A stretch of DNA of 64,000 nucleotides, from NCBI RefSeq assembly GCF_026250525.1, contig NZ_CP111050.1, positions 124,001-188,000 on the forward strand, written 5' to 3'. The notes beneath the pieces were generated by a model that was given only the letters and a program-made list of their open reading frames with translations, made no database searches and was not told the DNA's origin. The DNA comes from Chondrinema litorale. GTDB lineage: Bacteria; Bacteroidota; Bacteroidia; Cytophagales; Flammeovirgaceae. The position numbers and the translations under genes were made by a program. Each line of letters opens with the position of its first letter. Position 1 is the first letter of the stretch. Positions 28,601 to 37,050 of the stretch are shown here, in pieces.

Positions 28601-29018
28601 GCAGTTCTTCCACTCAACTGAAGACCGTTCTGGTATTGCTAATGGTTTAAGTACAATCCTTTACGATAGCTGGACTCCTGAAAGACAAAACGTAATGGTA
28701 CAGGAAATCAGAAACCAAGCATACGCTGGCCAGAACAGTGAGATTGACAGCCACTGGGTAACTGATGGTTCTTACCTAAGAGGTAACTTGTTTACTTTAG
28801 GTTACAACTTTAACCCAGCAGTATTAGATAAACTAAACTTACAGAAACTGAGAGTATACGGAAGCGTTCAAAATGCTTTTGTTATTCATTCTGACGATTT
28901 CAAAGGACTTGATCCTGAAGCTACATCGTGGGGTGGTAACCAATGGGGACAAAACATTTTCTTCTTCCAGTACCCACGTCCGAGAACCTACACATTGGGT
29001 GTAAATCTTCAGTTCTAA
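25644..29018 (+). CDS. SusC/RagA-family TonB-linked outer-membrane transporter with STN domain
   Basis: A 1124-residue outer-membrane glycan importer. After the signal peptide (cleavage near GNAQT) there is an STN signalling domain (~45-120, LHKAFKIIEQHTDFNFAYN), which links it to the FecR/sigma pair. Then come a carboxypeptidase-regulatory-like domain (~135-210, ITGKVTSDEDGEPLPGVSI), the VVVVGYGTTKKSDLTGSI motif at the plug start, the TonB plug (NALQGLLGKVAGVNV, VLIRGLGTINANSSPLYVVDG) and a 22-strand barrel ending in an aromatic C-terminal Phe. It works with SusD, 19 bases downstream, as a lidded pore energised by TonB. The likely cargo is an oligosaccharide, perhaps sulfated. Confidence 0.96.
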   Translation: MILRFVRQILIMSKYFFWGICLQTLFAGFLIANDGNAQTKKLTEIQFSFEGRSEVSLHKAFKIIEQHTDFNFAYNRSELEVEKNVTLLKNTSLYQVLTDLAKSADIKFKRINSSIYVSKIESNTDTSILDQEFSQIKITGKVTSDEDGEPLPGVSILIKGSAVGTTSDINGNYNITATQGDVLQYSYIGYQTTEITVGAQTTVNIALLTDLEQLEEVVVVGYGTTKKSDLTGSIGVVEGDELLKAPVNNALQGLLGKVAGVNVFLNSGSPTSSPRVLIRGLGTINANSSPLYVVDGVVMEDIQFLNPNDIQSMEVLKDASSTAIYGSRGANGVILVTTKAGSKQEGIIVGYDGYVSFGQLRKKMDLLNAEEWLEVVRTGMENTPKYRPDSNPVFTTDDPNLFDENGNPLYDTDWQEEATRTSVTHNHQLSIQQRSEKSSYGAFINYSNMQGIMLNNYLERMYGKIAYEGRPKDWVTFGFNILTNFTKENEFDEGGGYQMPRRTMIEMPPIFPVKFPDGTWSNSHMISDAYNLEGMANPVHVLETQDRLRERTQIFGNTYLVFHLADGLDLRTQFGFDKHDRVFKNYSPTDLLNISQPLGSASQSNDRVLYWQQETFLNYNKEFGTDHRVNGVLGLSWQERTQEGFSAGAQGFADNTFRFYSMQSASQPGAPSSYFDKWALNSYFVRGGYTYRDKYMITLTGRVDGSSRFGADNKYGFFPSVGLGWTVSEEDFLANSGVIDQLKFRSSVGITGNTEIPIYQSLATVSSGTVLLDGSRATESYVNRLSNPNLGWEKTKQFDVGFNLALFNYRVSLEMDYYYKLTTDLLLDRPLPQTTGFGGVMDNIGSVSNRGIEVMLTTLNVEKPDFSWETTLNFNYNQNRIEKLGENNEDIFPGPWWVSGSQTILRVGEPLSSFWGYERLGIWGTDEADEAEKVGRVPGEAKRSTDPTIIGNGLPKWTGSFINNFRYKNFDLSVDLQFVYDVDILQQFFHSTEDRSGIANGLSTILYDSWTPERQNVMVQEIRNQAYAGQNSEIDSHWVTDGSYLRGNLFTLGYNFNPAVLDKLNLQKLRVYGSVQNAFVIHSDDFKGLDPEATSWGGNQWGQNIFFFQYPRPRTYTLGVNLQF

Positions 29019-29037
29019 TCTTTAATTCAATATAAAT

Positions 29038-30633
29038 ATGAAATACATATCTAAAATATTCTATATACTGCTTACAAGCACTATGATATTTTCATGTTCT
29101 GATTTTTTGGAAGAAGTGCCAAAAGATGAGATCAGTTTAAATCAGTTTTTTTCTACCAGAGAGCATGCTTATAATGCTGTAAATACATTGTATCGTAATG
29201 GTACTGCTCAAATGTATTTTAGTAGTGTTTATTCTGGAAACAGAGCCATGTTTGGCCAGTATATGTCTGGTTTTTTCGATAACGAATACAAAGGTCAGGA
29301 ACCACATATCCAAAATGCACAGCAGTTAACGCTCAATGGTAATAATACCGACGACTATATGAATGGTATTTGGTCTGATATGTACAGAGCAATTGCCAGA
29401 GCTAACAATGCTATCAAATACATTCCTACAACTCCTGGGTTAACAGATGCAGAAGTAAACCAATTAATGGGAGAGGCTAAATTTTTTAGAGGGATGTCTT
29501 ATTTCTATCTTACCAGATTTTACGGTGAAGTACCTGTAATTACTGAGCCTTATGAGTCTTTAGACGATATTTATACTGGAAAAAGCTCAATAAGCGATGT
29601 GTACAGCCTTATTGAAGAAGATTTAAAATTTGCTGTAAACGAAGCCGGTCTTTCAGAAAATTCGATGGTAAACAATGGCTATAGAATTACAAAAGGTGCT
29701 GCTGCTACTGTTTTGGCTGATGTTTATTTAACAATGAGTGGTTATCCATTACAAGAAGATCATTATGCAGATGCTGCTACAATGGCAAGAATGGTGATTA
29801 ACAGTGGTACTTATTCTTTATTGGATAATGATACTGATGACGATGGAAACATAGAAATGGAAAACAGTGCTTATAACAAAATCCGTAAGGAAGAAGCACT
29901 TGCAGATGAATACATTTACCTAGTTGAATATTATGTTGGAATTTCTTCATCAGGTTATCCTCAGTGGACTTATCCTGTGGCTTACGCTTCTGCTGTTCAG
30001 TATGCAATTACGAATGGTGGATACCAACCAACTGACGAGTTCATTTGGGGATACGATGAGGAAAACGATTTGAGAATCCAAAACAAACAGTATTTCCATA
30101 CTACTTATACTGATGGTGATGGTAATGTAAGTACTTTCCCTCATACGCCATACATCTGGCACGACGATCAAGCACTTTTCGAAACTGCTAACTCAGGTAA
30201 AGATGTAAGAGTGTATAGCTACTCAGAAGTATTGTTAATTGCAGCTGAAGCAATTGCTAAGTCAGAAGGTGTAACCGCCGAAGCAGTTGAATATTTGGCT
30301 CAAGTACGCGATAGAGCTTACTGGAAAATGGATACAGACGAGATTAAAACCGCTATATCTGGTTTATCTACAGATGATTTTATCGATCAGGTTTGGACAG
30401 AAAAATTTCGCGAATTACCATTTGAGTTTAAGTTATGGTATGATATGGTTCGTACAAGAACTTATCCTTTAACAAGCGAAAATGGCGATGGAGAAATAGA
30501 ATTTGTTGAGTTTGTAGGTTCTCAAACATCTTGGGATAAAACACTTCAGCAAAAGCATTTATTATTACCTCTTCCAGAAAGAGAGTTACAAAGAAATCCT
30601 GAATTATCGCAAAATCCGGGATACGATCAATAA
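29038..30633 (+). CDS. SusD/RagB-family surface glycan-binding lipoprotein
   Basis: A 531-residue lipoprotein (TSTMIFSC lipobox) that lids the SusC pore and binds the glycan. SusD hallmarks: DFLEEVPKDEISLNQFF right after the Cys, the TPR-like helices with LMGEAKFFRGMSYFYLTRF, and the C-terminal RNPELSQNPGYDQ ending. It is translated close behind susC and the transcript ends at the terminator that follows. Confidence 0.95.
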   Translation: MKYISKIFYILLTSTMIFSCSDFLEEVPKDEISLNQFFSTREHAYNAVNTLYRNGTAQMYFSSVYSGNRAMFGQYMSGFFDNEYKGQEPHIQNAQQLTLNGNNTDDYMNGIWSDMYRAIARANNAIKYIPTTPGLTDAEVNQLMGEAKFFRGMSYFYLTRFYGEVPVITEPYESLDDIYTGKSSISDVYSLIEEDLKFAVNEAGLSENSMVNNGYRITKGAAATVLADVYLTMSGYPLQEDHYADAATMARMVINSGTYSLLDNDTDDDGNIEMENSAYNKIRKEEALADEYIYLVEYYVGISSSGYPQWTYPVAYASAVQYAITNGGYQPTDEFIWGYDEENDLRIQNKQYFHTTYTDGDGNVSTFPHTPYIWHDDQALFETANSGKDVRVYSYSEVLLIAAEAIAKSEGVTAEAVEYLAQVRDRAYWKMDTDEIKTAISGLSTDDFIDQVWTEKFRELPFEFKLWYDMVRTRTYPLTSENGDGEIEFVEFVGSQTSWDKTLQQKHLLLPLPERELQRNPELSQNPGYDQ

Positions 30634-30658
30634 TTATTTTTGATTACATTTTGCTCGT

Positions 30659-30691
30659 GCCGTTTCTCCAACACAGGGAAACGGCTTTTTT
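30659..30691 (+). terminator. Rho-independent terminator of the susCD transcript
   Basis: GCCGTTTC / GAAACGGC stem, 11-base loop, six-T run, 26 bases after the susD stop codon. It separates susCD from the sulfatase gene. Confidence 0.93.
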
Positions 30692-30916
30692 GTAAATGCA
30701 TAAATTTTTTTTTTAAGGGAACCACTTTTAGGAAGTGGGAATTCAAATTACTGTACCTGTAATTTCACGGGATGAATTGGAGACTCTAAAAAAGAACCAT
30801 AATTAGCAGACAGCAAAGGATGCTTTAAACAATATATTTTTGTATTATTACCTGCTAATACATTTCCAAAAGTATATAAAACACATAGATTGGCTATCTA
30901 ACACGAGTTACAAATA

Positions 30917-32389
30917 ATGAGATTCAAGCTTAATTCACTAACAACGCTATTCTTACTAACCGCAACGCTATTTGCTTGTAAGCAAGAAGTAAAAACAACT
31001 CAGCAAACGGCGAAATCCGACAAGCTTCCCAATATAATTCTAATTTTTGCAGATGATATGGGTTATGGGGATTTGAGTTGCTATGGCCAGAAAAATTACC
31101 AGACTCCCCATCTGGATCAAATGGCAAAAGAAGGGATCCGACTTACAAATTTTTATGTGGCTCAGCCAGTTTGCTCAGCTTCAAGAGCCTCATTATTAAC
31201 AGGTTGCTATTCTAACAGAGTAGGTGTGAGTGGTGCTTTTTTCCCTACAGATTCTATCGGTTTAAATCAAAATGAAACCACTTTAGCAGAAATTGTAAAG
31301 CAAAAAGATTATGCTACCGCCATTTTTGGCAAATGGCATTTAGGTCACTTACCAGAGTTTTTACCAACCAAGCATGGTTTCGATGAGTATTTTGGCGTGC
31401 CATATTCCAACGATATGTGGTCTAAGCATCCAAATAATGCTAACTTTAAATTCGGGCCTTTACCGATTGTAGAAGGAGAAGAAACTGTAAAATATTTAGA
31501 AGAGAACCAAGATTCTTTAACGACTTGGTACACACAAAGAACCATCAACTTTATCGATAAAAATAAAGATAAACCATTCTTTATCTATCTGGCGCATAGT
31601 ATGCCGCATGTTCCACTTTACGTATCAGACAAGTTTCGTGGAAAATCGGGTACAGGTTTATATGGAGATGTTATTATGGAGATAGATTGGTCGGTGGGTG
31701 AAATAAACAAAGCATTAAAAGAAAAAGGTTTAGATGAAAATACTTTGGTAATCTTTACCTCAGACAATGGGCCTTGGTTATCATATGGAACACATTCTGG
31801 TGTAACTGGTCCATTGAGAGAAGGCAAAGGTACGGTTTGGGAAGGTGGAATAAGAGTGCCTTTTATCGCAAAATGGCCTGCTAAAATACCCTCTGGTGTA
31901 GAACAAGATATTCCTGCTGCTACCATCGATATATTGCCTACAATTACCAATTGGATAGATGCCACGATGCCCGAAAAACCGATTGATGGAAAAGACATTG
32001 AGCCTATTTTATTGGCTAAAGAAGAAGCAGAAAATCCACACGATGCTTATTTCTTCTATTACAAACAGAATGAATTGGAAAGCATGCTCAGTGGAGATGG
32101 CAAATGGAAATTGTACTTTCCGCATACTTACAGATCAATAGAAGGTAGACAAGGTAGAGACGACGGTTTACCTATTCCTTATAATTTTCAGGTGAAGGCA
32201 GGTTTGGAGCTTTACGATCTCAATAATGATATCAGTGAAACTACAGACGTGATTGAAAGTAATACCAAAACTGCAGAAAAGCTTAAAATACTTGCAGACT
32301 CAATGCGAACAGAGTTGGGAGATAACTTGAATAAAGTAGAGGGGAAAGGCAACAGAGAGATTGGCAAATTCGGAGAGTCCATGAATTAA
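30917..32389 (+). CDS. Formylglycine-dependent sulfatase, lipoprotein
   Basis: A 490-residue sulfatase with lipobox TATLFAC. NIILIFADDMGYGDLSCYG holds metal-binding acids. The formylglycine signature is CSASRASLLTGCY, Cys86, with Ala instead of Pro at the third position, a variant common in Bacteroidota sulfatases. GKWHLGHL and SDNGPW supply further active-site residues. It probably acts in the periplasm on a sulfated sugar delivered by the neighbouring SusC/D. Downstream genes (gluconate-2-dehydrogenase subunit 3-like, GMC oxidoreductase) follow after 72 bases on the same strand, suggesting one functional cluster. Confidence 0.92.
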   Translation: MRFKLNSLTTLFLLTATLFACKQEVKTTQQTAKSDKLPNIILIFADDMGYGDLSCYGQKNYQTPHLDQMAKEGIRLTNFYVAQPVCSASRASLLTGCYSNRVGVSGAFFPTDSIGLNQNETTLAEIVKQKDYATAIFGKWHLGHLPEFLPTKHGFDEYFGVPYSNDMWSKHPNNANFKFGPLPIVEGEETVKYLEENQDSLTTWYTQRTINFIDKNKDKPFFIYLAHSMPHVPLYVSDKFRGKSGTGLYGDVIMEIDWSVGEINKALKEKGLDENTLVIFTSDNGPWLSYGTHSGVTGPLREGKGTVWEGGIRVPFIAKWPAKIPSGVEQDIPAATIDILPTITNWIDATMPEKPIDGKDIEPILLAKEEAENPHDAYFFYYKQNELESMLSGDGKWKLYFPHTYRSIEGRQGRDDGLPIPYNFQVKAGLELYDLNNDISETTDVIESNTKTAEKLKILADSMRTELGDNLNKVEGKGNREIGKFGESMN

Positions 32390-32461
32390 TAATTAAACAT
32401 ATAAATTTTAAATAGATAGAGTTAAATTACACCTCATTTTAAAATTAAGCTGTATCAAATT

Positions 32462-33079
32462 ATGAACAGACGTACCTTATTGAAAAATTTAGGTCTTATA
32501 GCCAGCGGAGCTTTAATCTTGCCTTCTTGCGATTTTTCGGAAGACAAAGTTCCTATAGCTTTAAATAACCTAAAAGTTACTGTTGAGCAGGAAGAATTAC
32601 TTGCTTTGTTGGTAGATACAATCTTACCCAAAAGTGAAGAAATTCCCGGTGCTAAAGATTTAGGAGTGCAGAATTTTGTGTGGGTTATGGTAGACGATTG
32701 CATGCCTAAAAAACAACAGGAAATATTTATAAATGGATTAAATCAGTTTGGCAGATATACTGAAAAGTTTAAAGAAACATCTTTCGCCAAGTTGAAACCA
32801 GAAGAAAAAATACCTTATCTCACAGAAATTCTTGAAAAGAAGCCAACCGAAGCTCCTGTAAAACAAATGAAGCAAGACGCTGATAAGGAGGAGTTGCCAC
32901 CAGAATCTTATTTAGGCGATATTCAGTATTTTCTCAACACATCAAAGAGATATACTGTGCAAGGTTTCTTGCAATCTCAGTATGTAATGACTGAGCTAAT
33001 GCCTTATGCCTTGGTACCAGGCTCTCATAGTTTTTGTGAAACCATTGACCCAACAAAAAGAGTAAATATTTATGGCTAA
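32462..33079 (+). CDS. Gluconate 2-dehydrogenase subunit 3 family protein
   Basis: A 205-residue small subunit that partners a GMC flavoprotein. The N-terminus MNRRTLLKNLGLIASGA has a Tat-type twin Arg, followed by a possible lipobox (LPSC). This implies export of the folded flavin complex. The family pattern LLALLVDTILPKSEEIPGAKDLGV and the C-terminal region (GTVQGFLQSQY-like: YTVQGFLQSQYVMTELMPY) are clear. Its stop overlaps the start of the GMC gene by 8 bases, so the two are translationally coupled. Confidence 0.9.
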   Translation: MNRRTLLKNLGLIASGALILPSCDFSEDKVPIALNNLKVTVEQEELLALLVDTILPKSEEIPGAKDLGVQNFVWVMVDDCMPKKQQEIFINGLNQFGRYTEKFKETSFAKLKPEEKIPYLTEILEKKPTEAPVKQMKQDADKEELPPESYLGDIQYFLNTSKRYTVQGFLQSQYVMTELMPYALVPGSHSFCETIDPTKRVNIYG

Positions 33080-34778
33080 TTTGAATATAGATAGTGTAAA
33101 GCAAAGAACATTCGATGCAATTGTAATCGGTTCTGGTATTAGTGGTGGATGGGCTGCCAAAGAATTTACTGAAAAGGGCTTTAAAACATTAGTATTAGAA
33201 AGAGGAAGAGATGTTAAGCACGTAGTGGATTATCCAACTACCAATAAAATGCCTTGGGAATTCCCACATAGAAATACAATTCCTGAAGATATACAAAAAG
33301 AAAATCCTGTGGTGAGCAAATGTTATGCATTTAAAGAAGATGCTCAACACTTTTTTGTAAAAGACAAAGAACACCCGTATGTGCAGGAAAAACCTTTCGA
33401 TTGGATACGTGGCTACCAAACCGGAGGAAAATCTTTACTTTGGGCAAGACAAGTACAACGTTGGAGTAACTTCGATTTTGAAGGACCAGCAAGAGATGGA
33501 TTTGCGGTAGATTGGCCAATTAGATACGAAGATTTAGCACCTTGGTATTCGTATGTAGAGAAGTTTGCAGGTGTTTCCGGTAACAAAGATGGATTACCCG
33601 AGCTACCAGACGGAGAATTTTTACCTCCAATGGAATTGTCTTGTGTAGAGCAGTATTTCAAAGATTTTCTTGCAGAAAAATATGAAAAACAGCGTCATGT
33701 AATTATCGCCAGATGTGCGCATATTACAGGTAACGATGAGTACTATGCACAACAGCAAAGGGTAAAATGCCAGAGTAGAAACTTGTGTCAACGTGGTTGT
33801 CCTTTTGGTGGATATTTTAGCAGTAATTCTAGTACTATTCCGGCGGCAATGAGAACCGGTAATCTTACACTAAAAAATAATTCTGTTGTTCATTCTATCT
33901 TGTATGATGAAGAAAAGCAACAAGCTAAAGGTGTATTAGTAATAGATGCCAAAACCAAGGAGTCTGTAGAATATTACGCACCAGTTGTGTTTGTAAATGC
34001 TGCGGCTTTAAATACAAACCTCATTCTGTTAAACTCAAAATCAGACCGTTTCCCAAATGGTTTAGGTAACGATAATGATTTGTTGGGCAGATATGTGGCA
34101 TTCCATAATTACAGAGCAAGAATTACTGCTGAGTACGAAGGCTTTATGGATAAAGCAACTTTTGGCAGAAGACCTACAAGTGGTTACATTCCAAGATTCA
34201 GAAATGTATTTAAGCAAGAAACCGATTTCTTAAGAGGTTATGCATCTGGGTTTAATGCTGGTAGAAGTATCGATCTTGATTCTGCAGGTTTGTTGGGTGA
34301 TGACTTGAAAAACAATCTATTAAACCCTAAATATGGACCTTGGAGAGTAGGTTCTCACATGATGGGCGAAACTATTCCTAAAGAAGAAAGTAAGTTAACG
34401 CTAGACGGTACTCAAGTTGACGAGTGGGGAATTCCTCAATTAAAAATCTCAATGGATTATGATGACAACGATGAGAAGATGATTGCCGATTTCCATGAGC
34501 AACTTACCGAGATGTACACGGCAGCGGGTTTCACAAACATCAAAACACATGATTCAAAACAAGCTCCAGGTTTAGATATACACGAAATGGGAGGTGTAAG
34601 AATGGGTAAAGACCCTAAAACTTCTCTGTTAGACAAGTGGAACAGACTGCACGCTTGTAAAAACGTGTATGTAACCGATGGCGCTTGTATGACATCAACA
34701 AGTACGCAAAACCCTTCATTAACTTATATGGCACTTACAGCTAGAGCTGTAGATCATGCTATAAAAGAGTTAAGTTAA
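33072..34778 (+). CDS. GMC-family FAD-dependent oxidoreductase
   Basis: A 568-residue glucose-methanol-choline type flavoprotein with N-terminal FAD-binding GSGISGGWAAKEFTEKG and acidic VLERG, and C-terminal VTDGACMTSTSTQNPSLTYM with the usual His/Asn region represented by STQNPSLT. Paired with a subunit-3 protein this architecture corresponds to periplasmic sugar dehydrogenases, including gluconate 2-dehydrogenase and glucoside 3-dehydrogenases. The Cys-rich RVKCQSRNLCQRGCPFGGY segment (about residues 230-255) may bind a metal cluster. No cytochrome c subunit is adjacent. Substrate unknown. 3-keto-sugar formation is an inference. Confidence 0.9.
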   Translation: MANLNIDSVKQRTFDAIVIGSGISGGWAAKEFTEKGFKTLVLERGRDVKHVVDYPTTNKMPWEFPHRNTIPEDIQKENPVVSKCYAFKEDAQHFFVKDKEHPYVQEKPFDWIRGYQTGGKSLLWARQVQRWSNFDFEGPARDGFAVDWPIRYEDLAPWYSYVEKFAGVSGNKDGLPELPDGEFLPPMELSCVEQYFKDFLAEKYEKQRHVIIARCAHITGNDEYYAQQQRVKCQSRNLCQRGCPFGGYFSSNSSTIPAAMRTGNLTLKNNSVVHSILYDEEKQQAKGVLVIDAKTKESVEYYAPVVFVNAAALNTNLILLNSKSDRFPNGLGNDNDLLGRYVAFHNYRARITAEYEGFMDKATFGRRPTSGYIPRFRNVFKQETDFLRGYASGFNAGRSIDLDSAGLLGDDLKNNLLNPKYGPWRVGSHMMGETIPKEESKLTLDGTQVDEWGIPQLKISMDYDDNDEKMIADFHEQLTEMYTAAGFTNIKTHDSKQAPGLDIHEMGGVRMGKDPKTSLLDKWNRLHACKNVYVTDGACMTSTSTQNPSLTYMALTARAVDHAIKELS

Positions 34779-34784
34779 AAATAC

Positions 34785-34818
34785 TTTCCGGAATGACTAC
34801 TTTACTCCATTCCGGAAA
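34785..34818 (+). terminator. Strong hairpin after the GMC oxidoreductase gene
   Basis: A perfect 11-bp stem, TTTCCGGAATG / CATTCCGGAAA, 12-base loop, 6 bases after the stop. The T-run is weak (TCTTTCC). Confidence 0.65.
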
Positions 34819-34934
34819 TCTTTCCTGTAAATACTTTACTACCAGAATTTATAAGACAATGTAATACATAAATCCATTCGATGTATCTCTGACTTCTATT
34901 TTCAATTTATCAGTCAAATTTTATTACCATCAAA

Positions 34935-36041
34935 ATGAAAAATATCAGATTTCATTTAATGCTTTTGCTGAGCATTTTATCAATCAACTTTTTACAGGCA
35001 CAAGATAAATTAGATGCTATTTTACCTGTTAGAGGTTTGGCAATTGCTTCACCAGACCTTAAAAACCTAGATAGGTTTATTAAATTTATTGATGAGGAAT
35101 TAGGTCCCAACAACATAAATACCCTCATTTTAAGAGTAGATTATGGTTACCAATACAAATCGCATCCAGAACTAGTAAATGAAGATGCGCTGTCTACTGC
35201 CGATATAAAAAAAATAGTAGCAGCTTGTAAGAAATATAACATTGCTATTGTTCCCCAAATTAATCTATTGGGGCATCAGTCGTGGCATAGTTCGTTGGAG
35301 AAATTACTCCAAGTGTACCCAGAGTTTGATGAAACTCCCAATGTGAAATTACCAGAGAAATACGAGTGGCCAAATGAAGATGGCTTGTATTGCAAAAGTT
35401 ACTGTCCGCTTCACCCAGAAGTGCATAAAGTAGTTTTTGAGTTGGTCGATGAGATTGTAGAAGTATTTGAAGCAGATGCTTTTCATGCTGGAATGGATGA
35501 AGTCTTCTATATTGGAGAAGAACAATGCCCGAGATGTTCTGGTAAAGATAAAGCAGAACTATTTGCAGGAGAAGTTACAAAAATCAGGAATCATCTTGCT
35601 TTAAATGATAAAAAGCTTTGGATTTGGGGTGATAGATTAATCGATGGGAAATCTACAGGTATTGGCATGTGGGAGGCGAGTATGAATAATACTCATCCGG
35701 CAATTGATTTAATTCCTAAAGATGTGATGATCTGCGATTGGCATTACGAAAGAGTAGATCCAACTCCTGTACTTTTTGCTTCAAAAGATTTAAATGTAGC
35801 TATTTGCCCTTGGAGAAAGGCCGATCTAGCAGAAAAACAATTGAAACAAATGTTGGAGTTTAGAGCGAATGCAACACCAGAAATGAAAGAGAATTTTACT
35901 GGTATGGTTCAAACCGTTTGGACAAGCGCAGGCAACTTTATGGATTTGTACTATGGTGTAAAACCTAATACCGATGAAAATGGAGATCAGGCAAAATGCT
36001 TTAAAACTGTTTTAGAAGGATTTAAAAGCTTAGATGATTAA
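34935..36041 (+). CDS. GH20-like glycoside hydrolase (beta-hexosaminidase family), secreted
   Basis: A 368-residue protein with a cleavable signal (LLSILSINFLQAQ). It has a TIM barrel without the usual N-terminal GH20 domain. The barrel motif FHAGMDEVFYIGEEQCPRC carries Asp188-Glu189, the catalytic pair of GH20 enzymes that use substrate-assisted cleavage of N-acetylhexosamines. LILRVDYGYQYKSHPEL, IVPQINLLGHQSWH and WIWGDRLIDG fit barrel strands. It is shorter than classical GH20 (450-800), and substrate specificity may have shifted. It is the last gene of the SusCD cluster. Confidence 0.75.
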   Translation: MKNIRFHLMLLLSILSINFLQAQDKLDAILPVRGLAIASPDLKNLDRFIKFIDEELGPNNINTLILRVDYGYQYKSHPELVNEDALSTADIKKIVAACKKYNIAIVPQINLLGHQSWHSSLEKLLQVYPEFDETPNVKLPEKYEWPNEDGLYCKSYCPLHPEVHKVVFELVDEIVEVFEADAFHAGMDEVFYIGEEQCPRCSGKDKAELFAGEVTKIRNHLALNDKKLWIWGDRLIDGKSTGIGMWEASMNNTHPAIDLIPKDVMICDWHYERVDPTPVLFASKDLNVAICPWRKADLAEKQLKQMLEFRANATPEMKENFTGMVQTVWTSAGNFMDLYYGVKPNTDENGDQAKCFKTVLEGFKSLDD

Positions 36042-36077
36042 GCTGAAATTGAATGACGCACATTGTTATTTAAAAGT

Positions 36078-36117
36078 AAAAGGGCAGTCTGAGATAATCT
36101 TCTAAACTGCCCTTTTT
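36078..36117. terminator. Bidirectional terminator between convergent genes
   Basis: AAAAGGGCAGT / ACTGCCCTTTT, perfect 11-bp stem with 17-base loop and T/A runs on both sides, serving the GH20-like gene and the minus-strand gene at 36128. Confidence 0.92.
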
Positions 36118-36127
36118 AAATTATATA

Positions 36128-36676
36128 CTACCATTCAACTTTATAAGTACAACTTTCTGCACCATTGAGTCGGCTGGGTTTGTTTTCATCCAAAATTACA
36201 TTAATCACAATACTTTCTATAGGCCTAAATTTTCTTGTCATGGTTGTAATAATACCTCTATCAAAATGGCTTGGGTACGGATTTTTACATTCTATTACAG
36301 CTCTTCTATAAATTCCATCAAAATCTACTAATTTGTAATAGCCAATCTCCCCATTTTGATGATTCATTTGGTAGGCAATATCAATAGCAGAAAATGCTTT
36401 TTCTAAATCATCGATTTCAGGAGGAAATTTCGCATTTTCGGGAATTTGCTTGCCAATAGCGTATAAGGTATTTTCACCATATTTTTCACCAATTTCTTTA
36501 AAAGCATTTAACCAGCTTTCTTGAGAATACCACCCATCTGCTTCGATTGTATAAAGCCCATGTTTTGCTAAAATACCAAACATTACATCTTTAAAAGCTG
36601 GTATTGCATCCACAAAAGTTAAAATAGTCTGTCCGTTCACTTCAACTCCATTTGCAAAAGGTTTATACTGTGCCAT
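36128..36676 (-). CDS. Conserved protein of unknown function (NPYPxxFDRGI family)
   Basis: A 182-residue cytoplasmic protein without signal or membrane segment. The conserved core CKNPYPSHFDRGIITTMTRK, preceded by YGENTLYAIGKQIPENAKFP and AFSAIDIAYQMNHQNGEIGYY, is a pattern I associate with a widespread uncharacterised bacterial family whose overall layout recalls the V4R/haem-NO-binding fold. That fold comparison is a guess. It stands alone on its strand, convergent with the GH20-like gene. Confidence 0.7.
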   Translation of the reverse strand: MAQYKPFANGVEVNGQTILTFVDAIPAFKDVMFGILAKHGLYTIEADGWYSQESWLNAFKEIGEKYGENTLYAIGKQIPENAKFPPEIDDLEKAFSAIDIAYQMNHQNGEIGYYKLVDFDGIYRRAVIECKNPYPSHFDRGIITTMTRKFRPIESIVINVILDENKPSRLNGAESCTYKVEW

Positions 36677-37050
36677 AAGGAAGTTTTTTTGTATTAAAAA
36701 TTTTATAGTAATTGGCTATTAGAACTTTGTATAATATCTTTTCTAAGAGAGAAATTCTATTTCGAATCTTTATGATGATATTTTAGCTCTAATTAAATAT
36801 TAATTGAGAAGTTAGCCTGAAAGAGATATTCGATTGTGCTCAAAAAATTTTAAAACAAAATGGCTAATTTAATATTGCTATTTTTAGATAAAATGTAACT
36901 GTAAACTGTTAGAATATCCCTTTTGTGATGTTTTTTAAACTGATTTTTACTTTTTTAAAAACAATTTATTAGAAATAAGTATAAAGACTATATGAGACTG
37001 GAAACTTAATTTGCTATTTCATAAATTGAAACAAGAGAATCTAAGTAGAT
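36677..37050. other. 374-bp divergent intergenic region
   Basis: AT-rich, between the minus-strand gene at 36676 and the esterase at 37051. It must carry both promoters, but no TAnnTTTG element was found on either strand and no repeat or ORF is evident. Confidence 0.5.

Noticed and set aside
30835..30842. TATTTTTG as promoter of the second sulfatase gene
   Set aside because: It fits the -7 pattern 75 bases before the start but no TTTG/TTG is at the right distance, and such six-base matches are common in DNA this AT-rich.
31618..31998. 126-codon minus-strand ORF inside the sulfatase gene
   Set aside because: It is a shadow of the sulfatase, whose motifs are on the plus strand.
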